From DASXRC01 sp036506795 (lineage in GTDB: Bacteria > Actinomycetota > Actinomycetes > Mycobacteriales > Micromonosporaceae), in assembly GCA_036506795.1 (NCBI GenBank), contig DASXRC010000111.1, positions 1 to 48,906 of the forward strand: a stretch of 48,906 bases of DNA, read 5' to 3'. Both the position numbers and the translations under genes were made by a program. The notes under the pieces are model-generated. The model was not told the DNA's origin. It did no database searches and saw only the letters and a list, made by a program, of their open reading frames with translations. Position 1 is the first letter of the stretch, and each line of letters starts with the position of its first letter. Below, one piece after another: positions 31,903-40,760 of the stretch.

Positions 31903-31925
31903 TGCGACCGGGGAAGGTAACAGAC

Positions 31926-33362
31926 ATGAGCGAGCACGACACCACCCCGCAGCGGTACGGGGAGTCGACCGACTCCACGACCGAGACGCAGCCGGTGGCG
32001 CCCACCGAGCGCCCCGGGCCGCCAGTGAGCGACGAGCCGGCCACCGTGCAACAGCCGGCCGTCCCGAGCGACTCGGCCACCGCCGCTTCGGCCCCATATG
32101 CCCCACAGCCCCCGCCCACCCCTCCGGCCGCCCCGCACCCGGGTGCGCCGGGCTGGCCGATGGGCGGCGGGTATGGCGTACCCCCGCAGCCGCCGACTCA
32201 CGGCGGAGGCGTACCCCCGCTTCCGCCGCCGCCCGGCGGCCCGCAGCCCGCCGACGTCCCCGGGCAACAGCCGCCGGTCTGGGCGCAGCCCGCGCCCCCG
32301 CGCTCCAACCGGTTCGGCAAGGTGGTCGCCACCGGCGCGGCCGCGCTGGTCCTCGCGACCGGTTCGGGACTGCTCGGCGGATACGTCGCCACCCAGCGCG
32401 ACGACCACACCACGGTGGCCGCGAGCAGCAGCAACAATGGCGGCTCGTCCGCCGGGGCCCCGGTGGTCGACCGGTCGTCGCTGGCGAGCATCGCCGCCGC
32501 CGTCTCGCCGAGCGTCGTGTCCATCAACACCGGCAGTGGCGAGGGTTCTGGGGTGATCCTGACGGACGACGGCTACATCCTGACCAACAACCATGTGGTG
32601 GCGAGCGCGCAGGGCGACACGATGCGGGTGATTTTCTCGGACGGCAAGACGGCTACCGCGAAGCTCGTCGGCACCGACCCCAAGACCGACCTCGGCGTCA
32701 TCAAGGCTGAGGGCGTCTCGGGACTGAAGCCGGCCACGTTCGGCGACAGCAACTCCGTCCAGATCGGAGACACGGTGCTCGCGGTCGGCAACCCGCTCGG
32801 CCTGCAGGGCTCGGTGACCGCCGGCATCATCAGCGCCAAGGATCGGACGATCCAGACCGGGAGCCAGGGTTCCCCGTCTCAGTCGAACGTCAGCTCGCTG
32901 TCCGGCCTGCTGCAGACCGATGCTCCGATCAACCCCGGTAACTCCGGCGGCGCGCTCGTCAACACGAACGCCCAGGTGATCGGGATCAACACTGCGATCG
33001 CGACCAATGGCAGCGACGGCAACATCGGCGTTGGCTTCGCCATCCCGAGCGACAAGGCCAAGCAGGTCGCGGACGCGCTCATGAAGGGCCAGAAGGTCAG
33101 TCACCCGTTCCTGGGCGTTTCGGTAGCGGACGCGGACAACGGTGGCGCCACCGTCGCGCGGGTCGAGTCGGGCAGCCCGGCCGACAAGGCCGGACTCCAG
33201 CAGGGCGACGTGATCACCAAGTTCGGTGACAAGGTGATCAACAGCTCGGACGATCTCGTGTCCGCGGTCCAGTCGGGCAAAGTGGGCGATCAGGTGACCG
33301 TCACGTACACCCGAAGCGGCGATCAGAAGACGGCAACCGTGACGCTCGGCGAAGCGTCCTAA
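31926..33362 (+). CDS. HtrA/DegP-type serine protease with PDZ domain
   Basis: A 478-residue membrane-anchored protease. The first ~130 residues are a cytoplasmic, Pro/Gly-rich tail (PQPPPTPPAAPHPG). One helix follows (about 138-162, GKVVATGAAALVLATGSGLL). The trypsin-like domain has catalytic His223 (LTNNHVVAS), Asp255 (PKTDLGVIK) and Ser340 (NPGNSGGALVN). A single PDZ domain (about 390-475) has PFLGVSVADAD and GLQQGDVITKFGD. It should degrade or refold damaged proteins outside the membrane. It follows a two-component pair by 92 bp and carries its own phased operator. It resembles mycobacterial PepD/HtrA. Confidence 0.92.
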   Translation: MSEHDTTPQRYGESTDSTTETQPVAPTERPGPPVSDEPATVQQPAVPSDSATAASAPYAPQPPPTPPAAPHPGAPGWPMGGGYGVPPQPPTHGGGVPPLPPPPGGPQPADVPGQQPPVWAQPAPPRSNRFGKVVATGAAALVLATGSGLLGGYVATQRDDHTTVAASSSNNGGSSAGAPVVDRSSLASIAAAVSPSVVSINTGSGEGSGVILTDDGYILTNNHVVASAQGDTMRVIFSDGKTATAKLVGTDPKTDLGVIKAEGVSGLKPATFGDSNSVQIGDTVLAVGNPLGLQGSVTAGIISAKDRTIQTGSQGSPSQSNVSSLSGLLQTDAPINPGNSGGALVNTNAQVIGINTAIATNGSDGNIGVGFAIPSDKAKQVADALMKGQKVSHPFLGVSVADADNGGATVARVESGSPADKAGLQQGDVITKFGDKVINSSDDLVSAVQSGKVGDQVTVTYTRSGDQKTATVTLGEAS

Positions 33363-33412
33363 CTAGAGAACCGGCGCGCGGCGGCGGCATCCGCATCGGA
33401 CATTGCCTCCTC

Positions 33413-33464
33413 CCCAAAAAGCGGCGGGCGGCGTGACCTCGGGGGTTGATCACGTCGCCCGCCG
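33413..33464 (-). terminator. Rho-independent terminator of glpK
   Basis: Arms 33422-33436 and 33450-33464 pair at 14 of 15 positions around a 13-nt loop. On the minus strand they are followed by CTTTTTGGGG. The same stem would also act weakly on transcripts from the htrA side. Confidence 0.82.
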
Positions 33465-33486
33465 TGCCACGCTAGTCGGGTTGCGG

Positions 33487-33518
33487 TCCGGGTCAACCTC
33501 TGCGGAGATCGACCCGGA
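33487..33518. repeat. Second hairpin in the glpK 3' region
   Basis: TCCGGGTC (33487-33494) pairs exactly with GACCCGGA (33511-33518) around a 16-nt loop, 14 bp after the glpK stop. No U-run follows. Confidence 0.4.
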
Positions 33519-33531
33519 TTCCGGTTTGGAT

Positions 33532-35022
33532 CTACTCCACCCAGTCCAGCGCACGGTCAACGGCCTTGAGCCACCAGTGGTACGCCGCCGCGCGGTCCCC
33601 GTCGGACATCGCCGGCCGCCACTCGCGATCGACCCGCCAGTGCTCGCGCAGGGAGTCGAGGTCGGGCCAGAAACCGACGGCGAGACCGGCCGCGTACGCC
33701 GCACCCAGGCAGGTCGTCTCCGCCACCGTCGGGCGCACCACCGGCACGCCGAGCACGTCCGCCTGGAACTGCATGAGCAGCTCGCTCGCGGTCATCCCAC
33801 CGTCCACCTTCAGAGTCGCGAGATCGACGGCGGACTCCGCGTTCATCGCCACGACGACGTCCTTCACCTGCCAGGCGGTCGCCTCCAGCGCCGCCCGGGC
33901 CAGATGTGCCCTGGTGACGAAGCCGGTCAGGCCGGTGATGACACCGCGGGCATCCGGCCGCCAGTGCGGGGCGAACAGACCGGAGAACGCCGGCACGATT
34001 TGGCACCCGCCGTTGTCGGCGACGCTGGACGCCAGCGTGTTGACCTCATCGGCCGTGGCGATGATGCCGAGGCCGTCCCGCAGCCACTGCACGAGGGCGC
34101 CGGTGACTGCGATGGAACCCTCCAACGCGTACGCGGCGGGCTCGTCTCCGATCCGGTACGCCACGGTGGTGACCAGGCCGCGCTCGCTCGGCGTCGGCGT
34201 GGTACCCGTGTGCAGCAACAGGAACGATCCGGTGCCGTACGTGCACTTGGCCTCGCCGGCCGTGAAGCAGGCCTGACCGAACAGCGCGGCCTGCTGGTCG
34301 CCGAGCGCGCTGGCGACCGGAACCCCGCCGTACGCGTGCGCCGTTCCGTAGACATGCGAGGACGGCAGGATCTCCGGCAGCATCGGCCGCGGTACGCCGA
34401 GGGCGCTGAGCAGCTCGTCGTCCCAGTCCAGTGTGGACAGATTCATGAGCATGGTCCGGCTGGCGTTCGTGACATCGGTGGCGTGCCGGCCGGTGAGCTT
34501 CGCGATCAGCCAGCTGTCCATCGTGCCGAACCGGATGAGGCCGTCCTCGGCCCGCGCCTTCAGCTCCGGATCCCGGTCCAGGAGCCAACGGATCTTCGGC
34601 CCGGAGAAGTACGTGGCGAGCGGCAGCCCGGTCCGCGTACGGAAGCGGTCCCGGCCGCCGTCCGCGGCGAGGTCGGCGACCAGCCGATCGGTTCGGGTGT
34701 CCTGCCAGACGACCGCGTTGGCTACGGGCTCCCCGGTGTCCGCGTCCCACAGCAGGGTCGTCTCCCGCTGGTTGGTGATCCCGATCGCGGCGAGGTCGGC
34801 GGCGGCGAGCCCGGCCCGGTCCAGCGCTCCGCGCAGAACGGCCTGCACGTTGTGCCAGATCTCGGACGCGTCGTGCTCGACCCAGCCGGGACGTGGATAG
34901 ATCTGGCGATGCTCCCGTTGGTCCAGCGAGACGATCGCACCGGCGTGGTCGAAGACGATGCAGCGGCTGGACGTGGTGCCCTGGTCGATGGCGGCGACGT
35001 ACACGCGGACAGTCTGGCCCAT
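33532..35022 (-). CDS. glpK: Glycerol kinase
   Basis: A 496-residue FGGY-family kinase that phosphorylates glycerol to glycerol 3-phosphate with ATP. Signature parts: AAIDQGTTSSRCIVFD at the start (ATP phosphate loop), the glycerol-binding RPGWVEHDASEIW, GNAVVWQDTRTD-type block (ANAVVWQDTRTDRLV), YGTGSFLLLHTG and the C-terminal KVDGGMTASELLMQFQAD. ATG 35022 gives the usual N-terminus. It is divergent from the patatin-PlsC operon by 61 bp. No glycerol transporter (glpF) or glpD gene is adjacent. Confidence 0.95.
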   Translation of the reverse strand: MGQTVRVYVAAIDQGTTSSRCIVFDHAGAIVSLDQREHRQIYPRPGWVEHDASEIWHNVQAVLRGALDRAGLAAADLAAIGITNQRETTLLWDADTGEPVANAVVWQDTRTDRLVADLAADGGRDRFRTRTGLPLATYFSGPKIRWLLDRDPELKARAEDGLIRFGTMDSWLIAKLTGRHATDVTNASRTMLMNLSTLDWDDELLSALGVPRPMLPEILPSSHVYGTAHAYGGVPVASALGDQQAALFGQACFTAGEAKCTYGTGSFLLLHTGTTPTPSERGLVTTVAYRIGDEPAAYALEGSIAVTGALVQWLRDGLGIIATADEVNTLASSVADNGGCQIVPAFSGLFAPHWRPDARGVITGLTGFVTRAHLARAALEATAWQVKDVVVAMNAESAVDLATLKVDGGMTASELLMQFQADVLGVPVVRPTVAETTCLGAAYAAGLAVGFWPDLDSLREHWRVDREWRPAMSDGDRAAAYHWWLKAVDRALDWVE

Positions 35023-35070
35023 CGCGGCTCGGTCGGGCGTTCGTGGCGGTGCCCGTAATGCGGGGCGTGC

Positions 35071-35076
35071 CAGGAT
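35071..35076 (+). promoter_or_regulatory. -10 box (CAGGAT), leaderless start at 35084
   Basis: CAGGAT is followed by 7 nt and then ATG 35084. Confidence 0.45.
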
Positions 35077-35083
35077 GGGCGGC

Positions 35084-35920
35084 ATGATGAACGGTCCGGT
35101 CGCGTTCGTGCTCGGTGGCGGAGGCGTGCTCGGCGCCGTCGAGGTCGGCATGCTGCGCGCGCTCTTCCGGGCCGGGATCACGCCCGACATCGTGGTTGGC
35201 ACGTCCATCGGCGCCGTCAACGGTGCGCTGGTGGCGGCCGACCCGACGCCCGCCGTCATCGACCGGCTCGTACGCCTGTGGGCCTCACCCGAGGCGAGCG
35301 AGGTCTACGGGGACTCGGTTGCCCGCCAGTTGCGCCGGTTCGCCGCCCGGACCCACCTGCACTCGCCGGTGCCGATGCGACGGCTACTGGCGACCGCGAT
35401 CGGAGAGAACACGACGTTTGCGGACCTGCAGGTTCCATTCCAATGTTGCGCGGCGAGCATCGAGCGGGCCGCCGAGCACTGGTTCGCCAAGGGCCCGGTC
35501 GTCGACGCGGTGCTCGCCTCGGCGTCCGTGCCGGGGCTGTTGCCGCCGGCCGAGATCGACGGTGAGCATTTCGTCGACGGAGGCATCGTCAACTCGATTC
35601 CGGTCGGCCGCGCCGTCGACCTCGGCGCGAAAGTGGTCTTCGTGCTCCAGGTCGGCCGCATCGAACGCCCGCTGAGCCCGCCCCGGCGGCCGTGGGAGAT
35701 CGCTCAGGTGGCCTTCGAGATAGCCCGTCGGCATCGGTTCGCCCGTGAGATGGCCACGATCCCAGCCGGCGTGGAGGTGCACGTGCTACCGACCGGCGGC
35801 GGCGAGGGCCGGGACGACTCGCCCTGGGCGTACCGGGACATGGCCGCCGTGGGCCGACGCATCAGCCGGGCGTACACCGCGTCCCGGCGGTATCTCGCGG
35901 CCAACCTGGACAGGTCCTGA
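35084..35920 (+). CDS. Patatin-like phospholipase
   Basis: A 278-residue lipid acyl hydrolase with a Ser-Asp dyad. The oxyanion loop is FVLGGGGVLGAVEVG (8-22), the nucleophile Ser41 is in VVGTSIGAVNGA, and the aspartate (near 165) is in HFVDGGIVNSIP. No signal peptide is seen, so it probably acts on the inner membrane leaflet or on cytoplasmic lipids. It is directly followed by, and overlaps by 1 nt, a PlsC-type acyltransferase, suggesting a deacylation/reacylation pair. The leaderless -10 box supports ATG 35084 over other candidates. Confidence 0.87.
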   Translation: MMNGPVAFVLGGGGVLGAVEVGMLRALFRAGITPDIVVGTSIGAVNGALVAADPTPAVIDRLVRLWASPEASEVYGDSVARQLRRFAARTHLHSPVPMRRLLATAIGENTTFADLQVPFQCCAASIERAAEHWFAKGPVVDAVLASASVPGLLPPAEIDGEHFVDGGIVNSIPVGRAVDLGAKVVFVLQVGRIERPLSPPRRPWEIAQVAFEIARRHRFAREMATIPAGVEVHVLPTGGGEGRDDSPWAYRDMAAVGRRISRAYTASRRYLAANLDRS

Positions 35921-36942
35921 TGCGCCTACCGCCGCGCTGGGTACGCCGCGTCGTGCTCGCCCCCGCCGTCGTACTGCTCGCCGTCGCCGTCGCGACCACG
36001 CTGCCGGTGTGGCTGCTCCTCGCCGCCGCATTGTCGCCGCTCCTGCCCGGCCACCTGCGGCCCTTGCGGCTGCTGTGGATCTGCGTGGTCTATCTCGCGC
36101 TCGACGCGACCGCGCTGGTGGCGATGTTCGCGCTCTGGCTCGCATCCGGCTTCGGCTGGAAGAAACGCTCGCCGCCGTTCCAACGGGCGCATTACCGGCT
36201 CGCCGGATGGTTCCTGCGGGTCTTGTTCGCGCAGGCCGAGTGGGTGCTGCGGTTGCGCATCGACGTGGTCGGCACCGACCCGGACGCCGCCGCCCCCGGG
36301 CGGCCAGAGCTGGTCGTGTGCCGCCACGCCGGGCCCGGCGACTCGTTCATCCTCGTCCACGCTCTGGTCAACTGGTACCGGCGCGAACCGCGGATCGTGC
36401 TCAAGGACAGCCTGCAGTGGGATCCGGCGGTCGACGTGCTGCTGAACCGGCTGCCCAGCCGGTTCATCGCACCACGGCCGGACGGCCAGCGCCCGATCGA
36501 GGACGAGGTGGGCGCGCTCGCCGTCGGCCTGGACGAGAACGACGCGTTCGTCATCTTTCCCGAGGGCGGCAACTTCTCGCCGCATCGCCGGCAACGGGCG
36601 ATCGACCGCTTGTGGTCTCTCGGTCTGCACCGGATGGCTGCCCGCGCCGAGGCGATGCGCAACGTGTTGGCTCCGCGGCCCGGCGGGCTGCTCGCCGCGC
36701 TGGACGCCGCGCCGGAAGCCGGCGTCATCTTCGTGGGGCACACGGGGCTGGACCGGATGATGACCGTCGGCGACGTTTGGCGCGAATTGCCGATGGACAA
36801 GCTGTTGACGATGCGGTTCTGGTCGGTGCCGCCGGAGGAGGTCCCCATCGGGCGCGAGGAGCGCATCGAGTGGCTGTACGACTGGTGGGCCCGCATCGAC
36901 GAATGGATCGAGGAGCACCGCCCGGCCCAAGTGCCGGCCTGA
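35920..36942 (+). CDS. PlsC-type acyltransferase
   Basis: A 340-residue membrane acyltransferase. Three N-terminal hydrophobic segments (about 10-30, 33-45, 48-72) precede the acyltransferase domain. The catalytic HxxxxD is His136-Asp141 in VVCRHAGPGDSF, and the glycerol-phosphate-binding block is VIFPEGGNFSPHRR (about 210-223). It resembles 1-acylglycerol-3-phosphate acyltransferases. Coupled to the patatin gene (TGATG), it could reacylate lysophospholipids or build phosphatidate from the glycerol phosphate made by the divergent GlpK. Acyl specificity is unknown. Confidence 0.85.
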   Translation: MRLPPRWVRRVVLAPAVVLLAVAVATTLPVWLLLAAALSPLLPGHLRPLRLLWICVVYLALDATALVAMFALWLASGFGWKKRSPPFQRAHYRLAGWFLRVLFAQAEWVLRLRIDVVGTDPDAAAPGRPELVVCRHAGPGDSFILVHALVNWYRREPRIVLKDSLQWDPAVDVLLNRLPSRFIAPRPDGQRPIEDEVGALAVGLDENDAFVIFPEGGNFSPHRRQRAIDRLWSLGLHRMAARAEAMRNVLAPRPGGLLAALDAAPEAGVIFVGHTGLDRMMTVGDVWRELPMDKLLTMRFWSVPPEEVPIGREERIEWLYDWWARIDEWIEEHRPAQVPA

Positions 36943-36975
36943 GGCCTTGGCTAACCGGTCGTACGGGGTGGCCCC

Positions 36976-36981
36976 CAGAAT
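36976..36981 (+). promoter_or_regulatory. -10 box (CAGAAT), leaderless start at 36988
   Basis: CAGAAT is followed by 6 nt and then ATG 36988. Confidence 0.45.
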
Positions 36982-36987
36982 GGGGCC

Positions 36988-38028
36988 ATGACCGAGCCGG
37001 GCGGCGGGCATCGCCACGACGACGGGCACGAACATCGGCACGACGGGGGCGCGTGGGCGCGGTTGCGGCACGCCGTCGCCCCGCACTCGCACGACACCGT
37101 CGATCAGGTCGACTCGACGCTCGAGGCGAGCCGCGAGGGGATGCGCGCGGTCTGGGTCTCGCTCGCCACGCTGGCGGCCACCGCCGTATTGCAGGGCATC
37201 GTGTATCTGTGGTCCGGTTCGGTCGCGCTGCTCGGCGACACCCTGCACAACCTGGCCGACGCGCTGACCGCGGTGCCGCTGAGCATCGCCTTCATGGTCG
37301 GCCGGCGCGCGGCCACCCGGCGCTACACGTACGGCTTCGGGCGGGCCGAGGACCTCGCCGGCATCGTCGTCGTGGTGTTCATCGCGGCCTCCGCGGTCGT
37401 CGCGGGCGTCGAGGCGGTACGCCGGTTGCTTGCGCCCGCGGACGTCAGCCACCTGCCGGCGCTGGCGGCCGCTGGCCTGCTCGGGTTCGCCGGCAACGAG
37501 CTGGTGGCGCAGTACCGGATCCGGGTTGGCCGACGGATCGGCTCGGCCGCGCTGGTCGCCGATGGACTGCACGCCCGCACCGACGGTTTCACCTCGCTGG
37601 GCGTACTCGTCAGTGCCGGCGGACTCGCGCTGGGCTGGCGCTGGGCCGACCCGGTGGTCGGCCTCGCGATCACGGTGGCCATCCTGGTCGTGCTCGCCGA
37701 GGCGGCGCGCCAGGTGTACCGGCGGCTGATGGACGCGGTCGACCCCGCACTGGTGGACACGGTCGAGGAGACGCTCAGGGAGACCGACGGCGTGTTGGAC
37801 GTCGGCGCGGTGCATGTGCGGTGGATCGGCCACACGCTGCGCGCCGAATGCGAGATCGTCGTCGATGCCGGGATCTCCGTGGTCGAGGCCCACACCATCG
37901 CGGTCGACGCCGAGCATCGCCTGCTTCACCGCGTACCCCGGCTGAGCGCCGCCCTGGTGCACGCGGATCCGCAGCCGCACGCGGGCAGCGACCACCATGA
38001 GGCTGTGGCGCACCACCACCGGGAGTAA
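36988..38028 (+). CDS. Cation diffusion facilitator (metal efflux)
   Basis: A 346-residue CDF/ZnT-type proton antiporter. A His/Asp-rich cytoplasmic N-terminus (HRHDDGHEHRHDGG) and a His-rich C-terminus (DHHEAVAHHHRE) flank six helices (about 50-70, 80-100, 115-140, 155-170, 190-210, 215-240). The metal site is formed by GDTLHNLADALT in TM2 and ADGLHARTDGFTS in TM5 (HxxxD in each). The cytoplasmic C-terminal domain follows. Zinc is the likeliest cargo from the HD-HD motif, with cadmium or cobalt possible. The TAA stop overlaps the -10 box of the next gene. Confidence 0.9.
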   Translation: MTEPGGGHRHDDGHEHRHDGGAWARLRHAVAPHSHDTVDQVDSTLEASREGMRAVWVSLATLAATAVLQGIVYLWSGSVALLGDTLHNLADALTAVPLSIAFMVGRRAATRRYTYGFGRAEDLAGIVVVVFIAASAVVAGVEAVRRLLAPADVSHLPALAAAGLLGFAGNELVAQYRIRVGRRIGSAALVADGLHARTDGFTSLGVLVSAGGLALGWRWADPVVGLAITVAILVVLAEAARQVYRRLMDAVDPALVDTVEETLRETDGVLDVGAVHVRWIGHTLRAECEIVVDAGISVVEAHTIAVDAEHRLLHRVPRLSAALVHADPQPHAGSDHHEAVAHHHRE

Positions 38029-38031
38029 CGT
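38026..38031 (+). promoter_or_regulatory. -10 box (TAACGT), leaderless start at 38039
   Basis: TAACGT is followed by 7 nt and then ATG 38039. Its TAA is also the stop codon of the metal transporter gene. Confidence 0.6.
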
Positions 38032-38038
38032 CTGGCGC

Positions 38039-38332
38039 ATGGCCGAGTTGCTCGACGAGGACGAGATCCGGGCCGGCCTCCGTTCGCTCGACGGTTGGTC
38101 CGGCGACGCCACGGGCATCACCCGCACCGTGAAGCTGGCCAACTTTCCCGCCGCGATCGGCGTCGTGGACGAGGTGGCGATCGTCGCCGAGGACATGGAC
38201 CACCACCCGGACATCGACATCCGTTGGCGCACGCTCACGTTCCGCTGCGTCACCCACTCGGCCGGCGGTCTCACCCAGCGTGATATCGATCTTGCGCAGC
38301 GGATCGATCAGATCATCGCCGAACAGGGCTGA
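38039..38332 (+). CDS. Pterin-4a-carbinolamine dehydratase
   Basis: A 97-residue PCD/DCoH-family enzyme that dehydrates 4a-hydroxytetrahydrobiopterin. The active-site histidines are in EDMDHHPDIDIRW and the conserved THSAGGLTQRDIDLAQRID follows. No pterin-dependent hydroxylase gene is in the window, so the partner is unknown; stand-alone copies are frequent in bacteria and may serve in pterin cofactor recycling. The start follows a leaderless -10 box that overlaps the previous stop codon. Confidence 0.92.
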   Translation: MAELLDEDEIRAGLRSLDGWSGDATGITRTVKLANFPAAIGVVDEVAIVAEDMDHHPDIDIRWRTLTFRCVTHSAGGLTQRDIDLAQRIDQIIAEQG

Positions 38333-38395
38333 CTCCAATTCGTCGGCGGGACCGGGCATGATGACCCCGGCAGCCGTCGACGTCGGGGAGGTCGG

Positions 38396-39514
38396 GTGAG
38401 ATTCGAAGTCAGCCGGGTGTTGGACGCGATCGAGCGCCGGCTCTCCACCGACCCGGCCCTCGCCCGCGGCGTGGTCGATCTGGCCGAGGTGATTCGGTAC
38501 GTCGACCTCGACGGCGGTCGGCCCGCCACGATGCTGCGCCTCGGCCTGGTGATCGACGCACTCGGCCGGCAGCTCGCCGAGGAGAACGTCCCGGTGTATG
38601 TCGTCGCGGACCGGACATTGCTCTCCGAGCCCGACCTCAGCTCCAACGAGCGGATGGTGCTGCGGCGGTGGGCCGACGACGGGCTGGTCGAGGTGCTCCC
38701 CAAACCCGGCGAGCGGGTGCTCGAGGTGGCCGAGATGATCGGCCTACCGGTGCTAAGCCGCGCAAGGTTCGAAGCACAGCAGAAGCGGTACCCGTGGCTG
38801 GCCACCGAGCCGGCGCGACTGCTCGCCCCCACGCCGGGCGCCGGCGGAGCGTCTCTGCTGGCACGGATCGCGCCGGTGTCCGGCCGCCGCCCGTCGGGTC
38901 CATCGAAGACCGGCGCCGCCCTGCTCGCCCGCGTGTGGCGCTGTCCCGACCCGGAGTGCGGCAACTTCGGGCCCGCGCGGCTCGGCCGGCCGGGCGGGCA
39001 GCCACCGCCGCGCCTGCGGTCGGGCGTCCCGGTCTGCCCACGCCATGACGCACGCCTGACCGACGCGGGGCCGCGGCCGCCCGCCGAGGTGTTGGCGCTG
39101 CGGATCGGTGGCGTCATCCGCCAGCGGTTCGTCGTCTCCGCCGACCGGCCGGTCGTCGTCGGGCGGGCTCCAGCCGAGGACGGCGGGGTCATGGTCGGTC
39201 AGTGGCTCACCGACGAGGCGCGGCGGTGGATCAGCCGCAGCCACGTCCGGCTCGAGCTTCGCGGTCACGACCTGGTGGCGCGCGACGTCAGCACGAACGG
39301 CACGGCGGTACGCCAGGGCGGGTCCATGGCCGACGCCGACCGGCTCGTGCTGACGCGCGACCAGACCCGGGTGCTCGCCGACGGTGACCTGCTCGAGCTG
39401 TACCCCGGCGTGCACGTCGGTCGCGCCAACGGCTGGTCCTCCGGCGGCGTGCTGGATCCGAGCTCCGTGATGTCCGACGCGCCGACGATGATGCTGCGCG
39501 TGGTCAACCGCTAG
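38396..39514 (+). CDS. FHA-domain protein with N-terminal PIN/NYN-like region
   Basis: A 372-residue multidomain protein. Residues about 1-145 look like a PIN/NYN-type RNase fold: VPVYVVADRTLL, a helix with LRRWADDGLVEVLPK, then EVAEMIGLPVLSRARFEAQQ, which matches the 'D..il.la...g..VlS.D.F' layout but lacks some acidic residues. A middle zinc-ribbon-like part has CPDPECGNFG and VCPRHDARL (about 182-222). The C-terminal FHA domain (about 240-345) has VVVGRAP, SRSHVRLEL and DVSTNGTAVRQ, a phosphothreonine reader. GTG 38396 follows GGGGAGG. Function is unknown; phosphothreonine-controlled RNA processing is a hypothesis. The PIN assignment is tentative. Confidence 0.7.
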   Translation: MRFEVSRVLDAIERRLSTDPALARGVVDLAEVIRYVDLDGGRPATMLRLGLVIDALGRQLAEENVPVYVVADRTLLSEPDLSSNERMVLRRWADDGLVEVLPKPGERVLEVAEMIGLPVLSRARFEAQQKRYPWLATEPARLLAPTPGAGGASLLARIAPVSGRRPSGPSKTGAALLARVWRCPDPECGNFGPARLGRPGGQPPPRLRSGVPVCPRHDARLTDAGPRPPAEVLALRIGGVIRQRFVVSADRPVVVGRAPAEDGGVMVGQWLTDEARRWISRSHVRLELRGHDLVARDVSTNGTAVRQGGSMADADRLVLTRDQTRVLADGDLLELYPGVHVGRANGWSSGGVLDPSSVMSDAPTMMLRVVNR

Positions 39515-39527
39515 GGGAGCCTGCGAA

Positions 39528-40760
39528 TCATCGAGTCTGTCGGGCGGCGGTGTCGACGACCGCGGCCAGCTGCTCGACGGCCCAATCCAGCTCGTCGGCC
39601 TTCACGGTGAGCGGCGGTGCCAGCCGGATCGTGGAGCCGTGTGTGTCCTTGGCGAGCACGCCGCGCTCCATCAGCCGTTCGCACGCCTCGCGGCCGGTCA
39701 TCAGCGTCGGATCGATGTCGAGGCCGGCCCACAGGCCGCGCCCGCGGACCTCGATGACGCCGGCGCCGACCAGCTTCGCCAGCTGCTCGTGCAGGCGGGC
39801 ACCGAGCTCGGCGGAGCGGCGCTGGAATTCGCCGGTGCGCAGCAGGCCGACGACCTCCGTCGCGACCGCGCAGGCGAGCGGGTTGCCGCCGAACGTCGAG
39901 CCGTGCTGACCCGGCCGGAGCACGCCGAGCACGTCGCGGTTCGCGGCGACCGCCGAGACAGGGACGATTCCGCCGCCGAGCGCCTTGCCCAGCAGGTACA
40001 TGTCGGGCACGACGCCGTCGTGCTCGCAGGCGAACGTGGTGCCCGTGCGGCCGAGTCCGGACTGGATCTCATCCGCCAGGAACAGCACGTCGCGCTCCGT
40101 GCAGAGGGCCCGCACGCCGGGCAGGTAGTCGGCCGGCGGCACGATGACACCCTGCTCGCCCTGGATGGGCTCGAGCATGACCGCCACGGTCGTGTCGTCG
40201 ATGGCTTCGCGGACCGCGTCCAGGTCGCCGAACGGCACGATCCGGAAGCCCGGGGTGTACGGGCCGAAGTCGTCGTGCGCGTCCGGGTCGGTGGAAAAGC
40301 TGACGATGGTCGTCGTGCGCCCATGGAAGTTGCCCGCCGAGACGACGATCGTGGCCTGCCCATCCGGCACGCCCTTGACCCGGTAGCCCCACTTGCGGGC
40401 GACCTTGATCGCCGTCTCGACCGCCTCGGCACCGGTGTTCATGGGCAGCACCATGTCCTTGCCGCACAGGTCCGCAAGGGAGTGGCAGAACTCGGCGAAC
40501 TGGTCGTGGATGAACGCCCGGCTGGTCAGAGTCAGCCGATCGAGCTGGGCGTGCGCGGCGGAGATCAATGTGGGGTGCCGATGCCCGAAGTTCAGCGCCG
40601 AGTAGCCGGCGAGGCAGTCAAGGTACCGCTTGCCGTCCACGTCGGTGACCCAGGCGCCCTCGGCCTCGGAGATCACGACCGGCAGCGGGTGATAGTTGTG
40701 GGCCGTCCAGCGCTCGGCGTCGACGACCGCCCGCGGGGTCAGCGGCATCTCCGTGATCAC
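39528..40760 (-). CDS. rocD: Ornithine aminotransferase
   Basis: A 410-residue class-III PLP aminotransferase converting ornithine plus 2-oxoglutarate to glutamate semialdehyde and glutamate. Motifs: DVDGKRYLDCLAGYSALNFGH, NTGAEAVETAIKVARKW (phosphate-binding), FLADEIQSGLGRTG (PLP ring Asp) and LLGKALGGGIVPVSA (Schiff-base Lys). GTG 40760 follows GGAGG by 7 nt and overlaps the stop of the upstream hydrolase gene (GTGA). The pair resembles the Rv2323c-rocD arrangement in mycobacteria, pointing to arginine/ornithine catabolism. Confidence 0.95.
   Translation of the reverse strand: MITEMPLTPRAVVDAERWTAHNYHPLPVVISEAEGAWVTDVDGKRYLDCLAGYSALNFGHRHPTLISAAHAQLDRLTLTSRAFIHDQFAEFCHSLADLCGKDMVLPMNTGAEAVETAIKVARKWGYRVKGVPDGQATIVVSAGNFHGRTTTIVSFSTDPDAHDDFGPYTPGFRIVPFGDLDAVREAIDDTTVAVMLEPIQGEQGVIVPPADYLPGVRALCTERDVLFLADEIQSGLGRTGTTFACEHDGVVPDMYLLGKALGGGIVPVSAVAANRDVLGVLRPGQHGSTFGGNPLACAVATEVVGLLRTGEFQRRSAELGARLHEQLAKLVGAGVIEVRGRGLWAGLDIDPTLMTGREACERLMERGVLAKDTHGSTIRLAPPLTVKADELDWAVEQLAAVVDTAARQTR

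Noticed and set aside
35926..38274. A 782-codon minus-strand frame opposite plsC and the metal transporter
   Set aside because: Three well-supported plus-strand genes occupy the region; the frame has no family motif.
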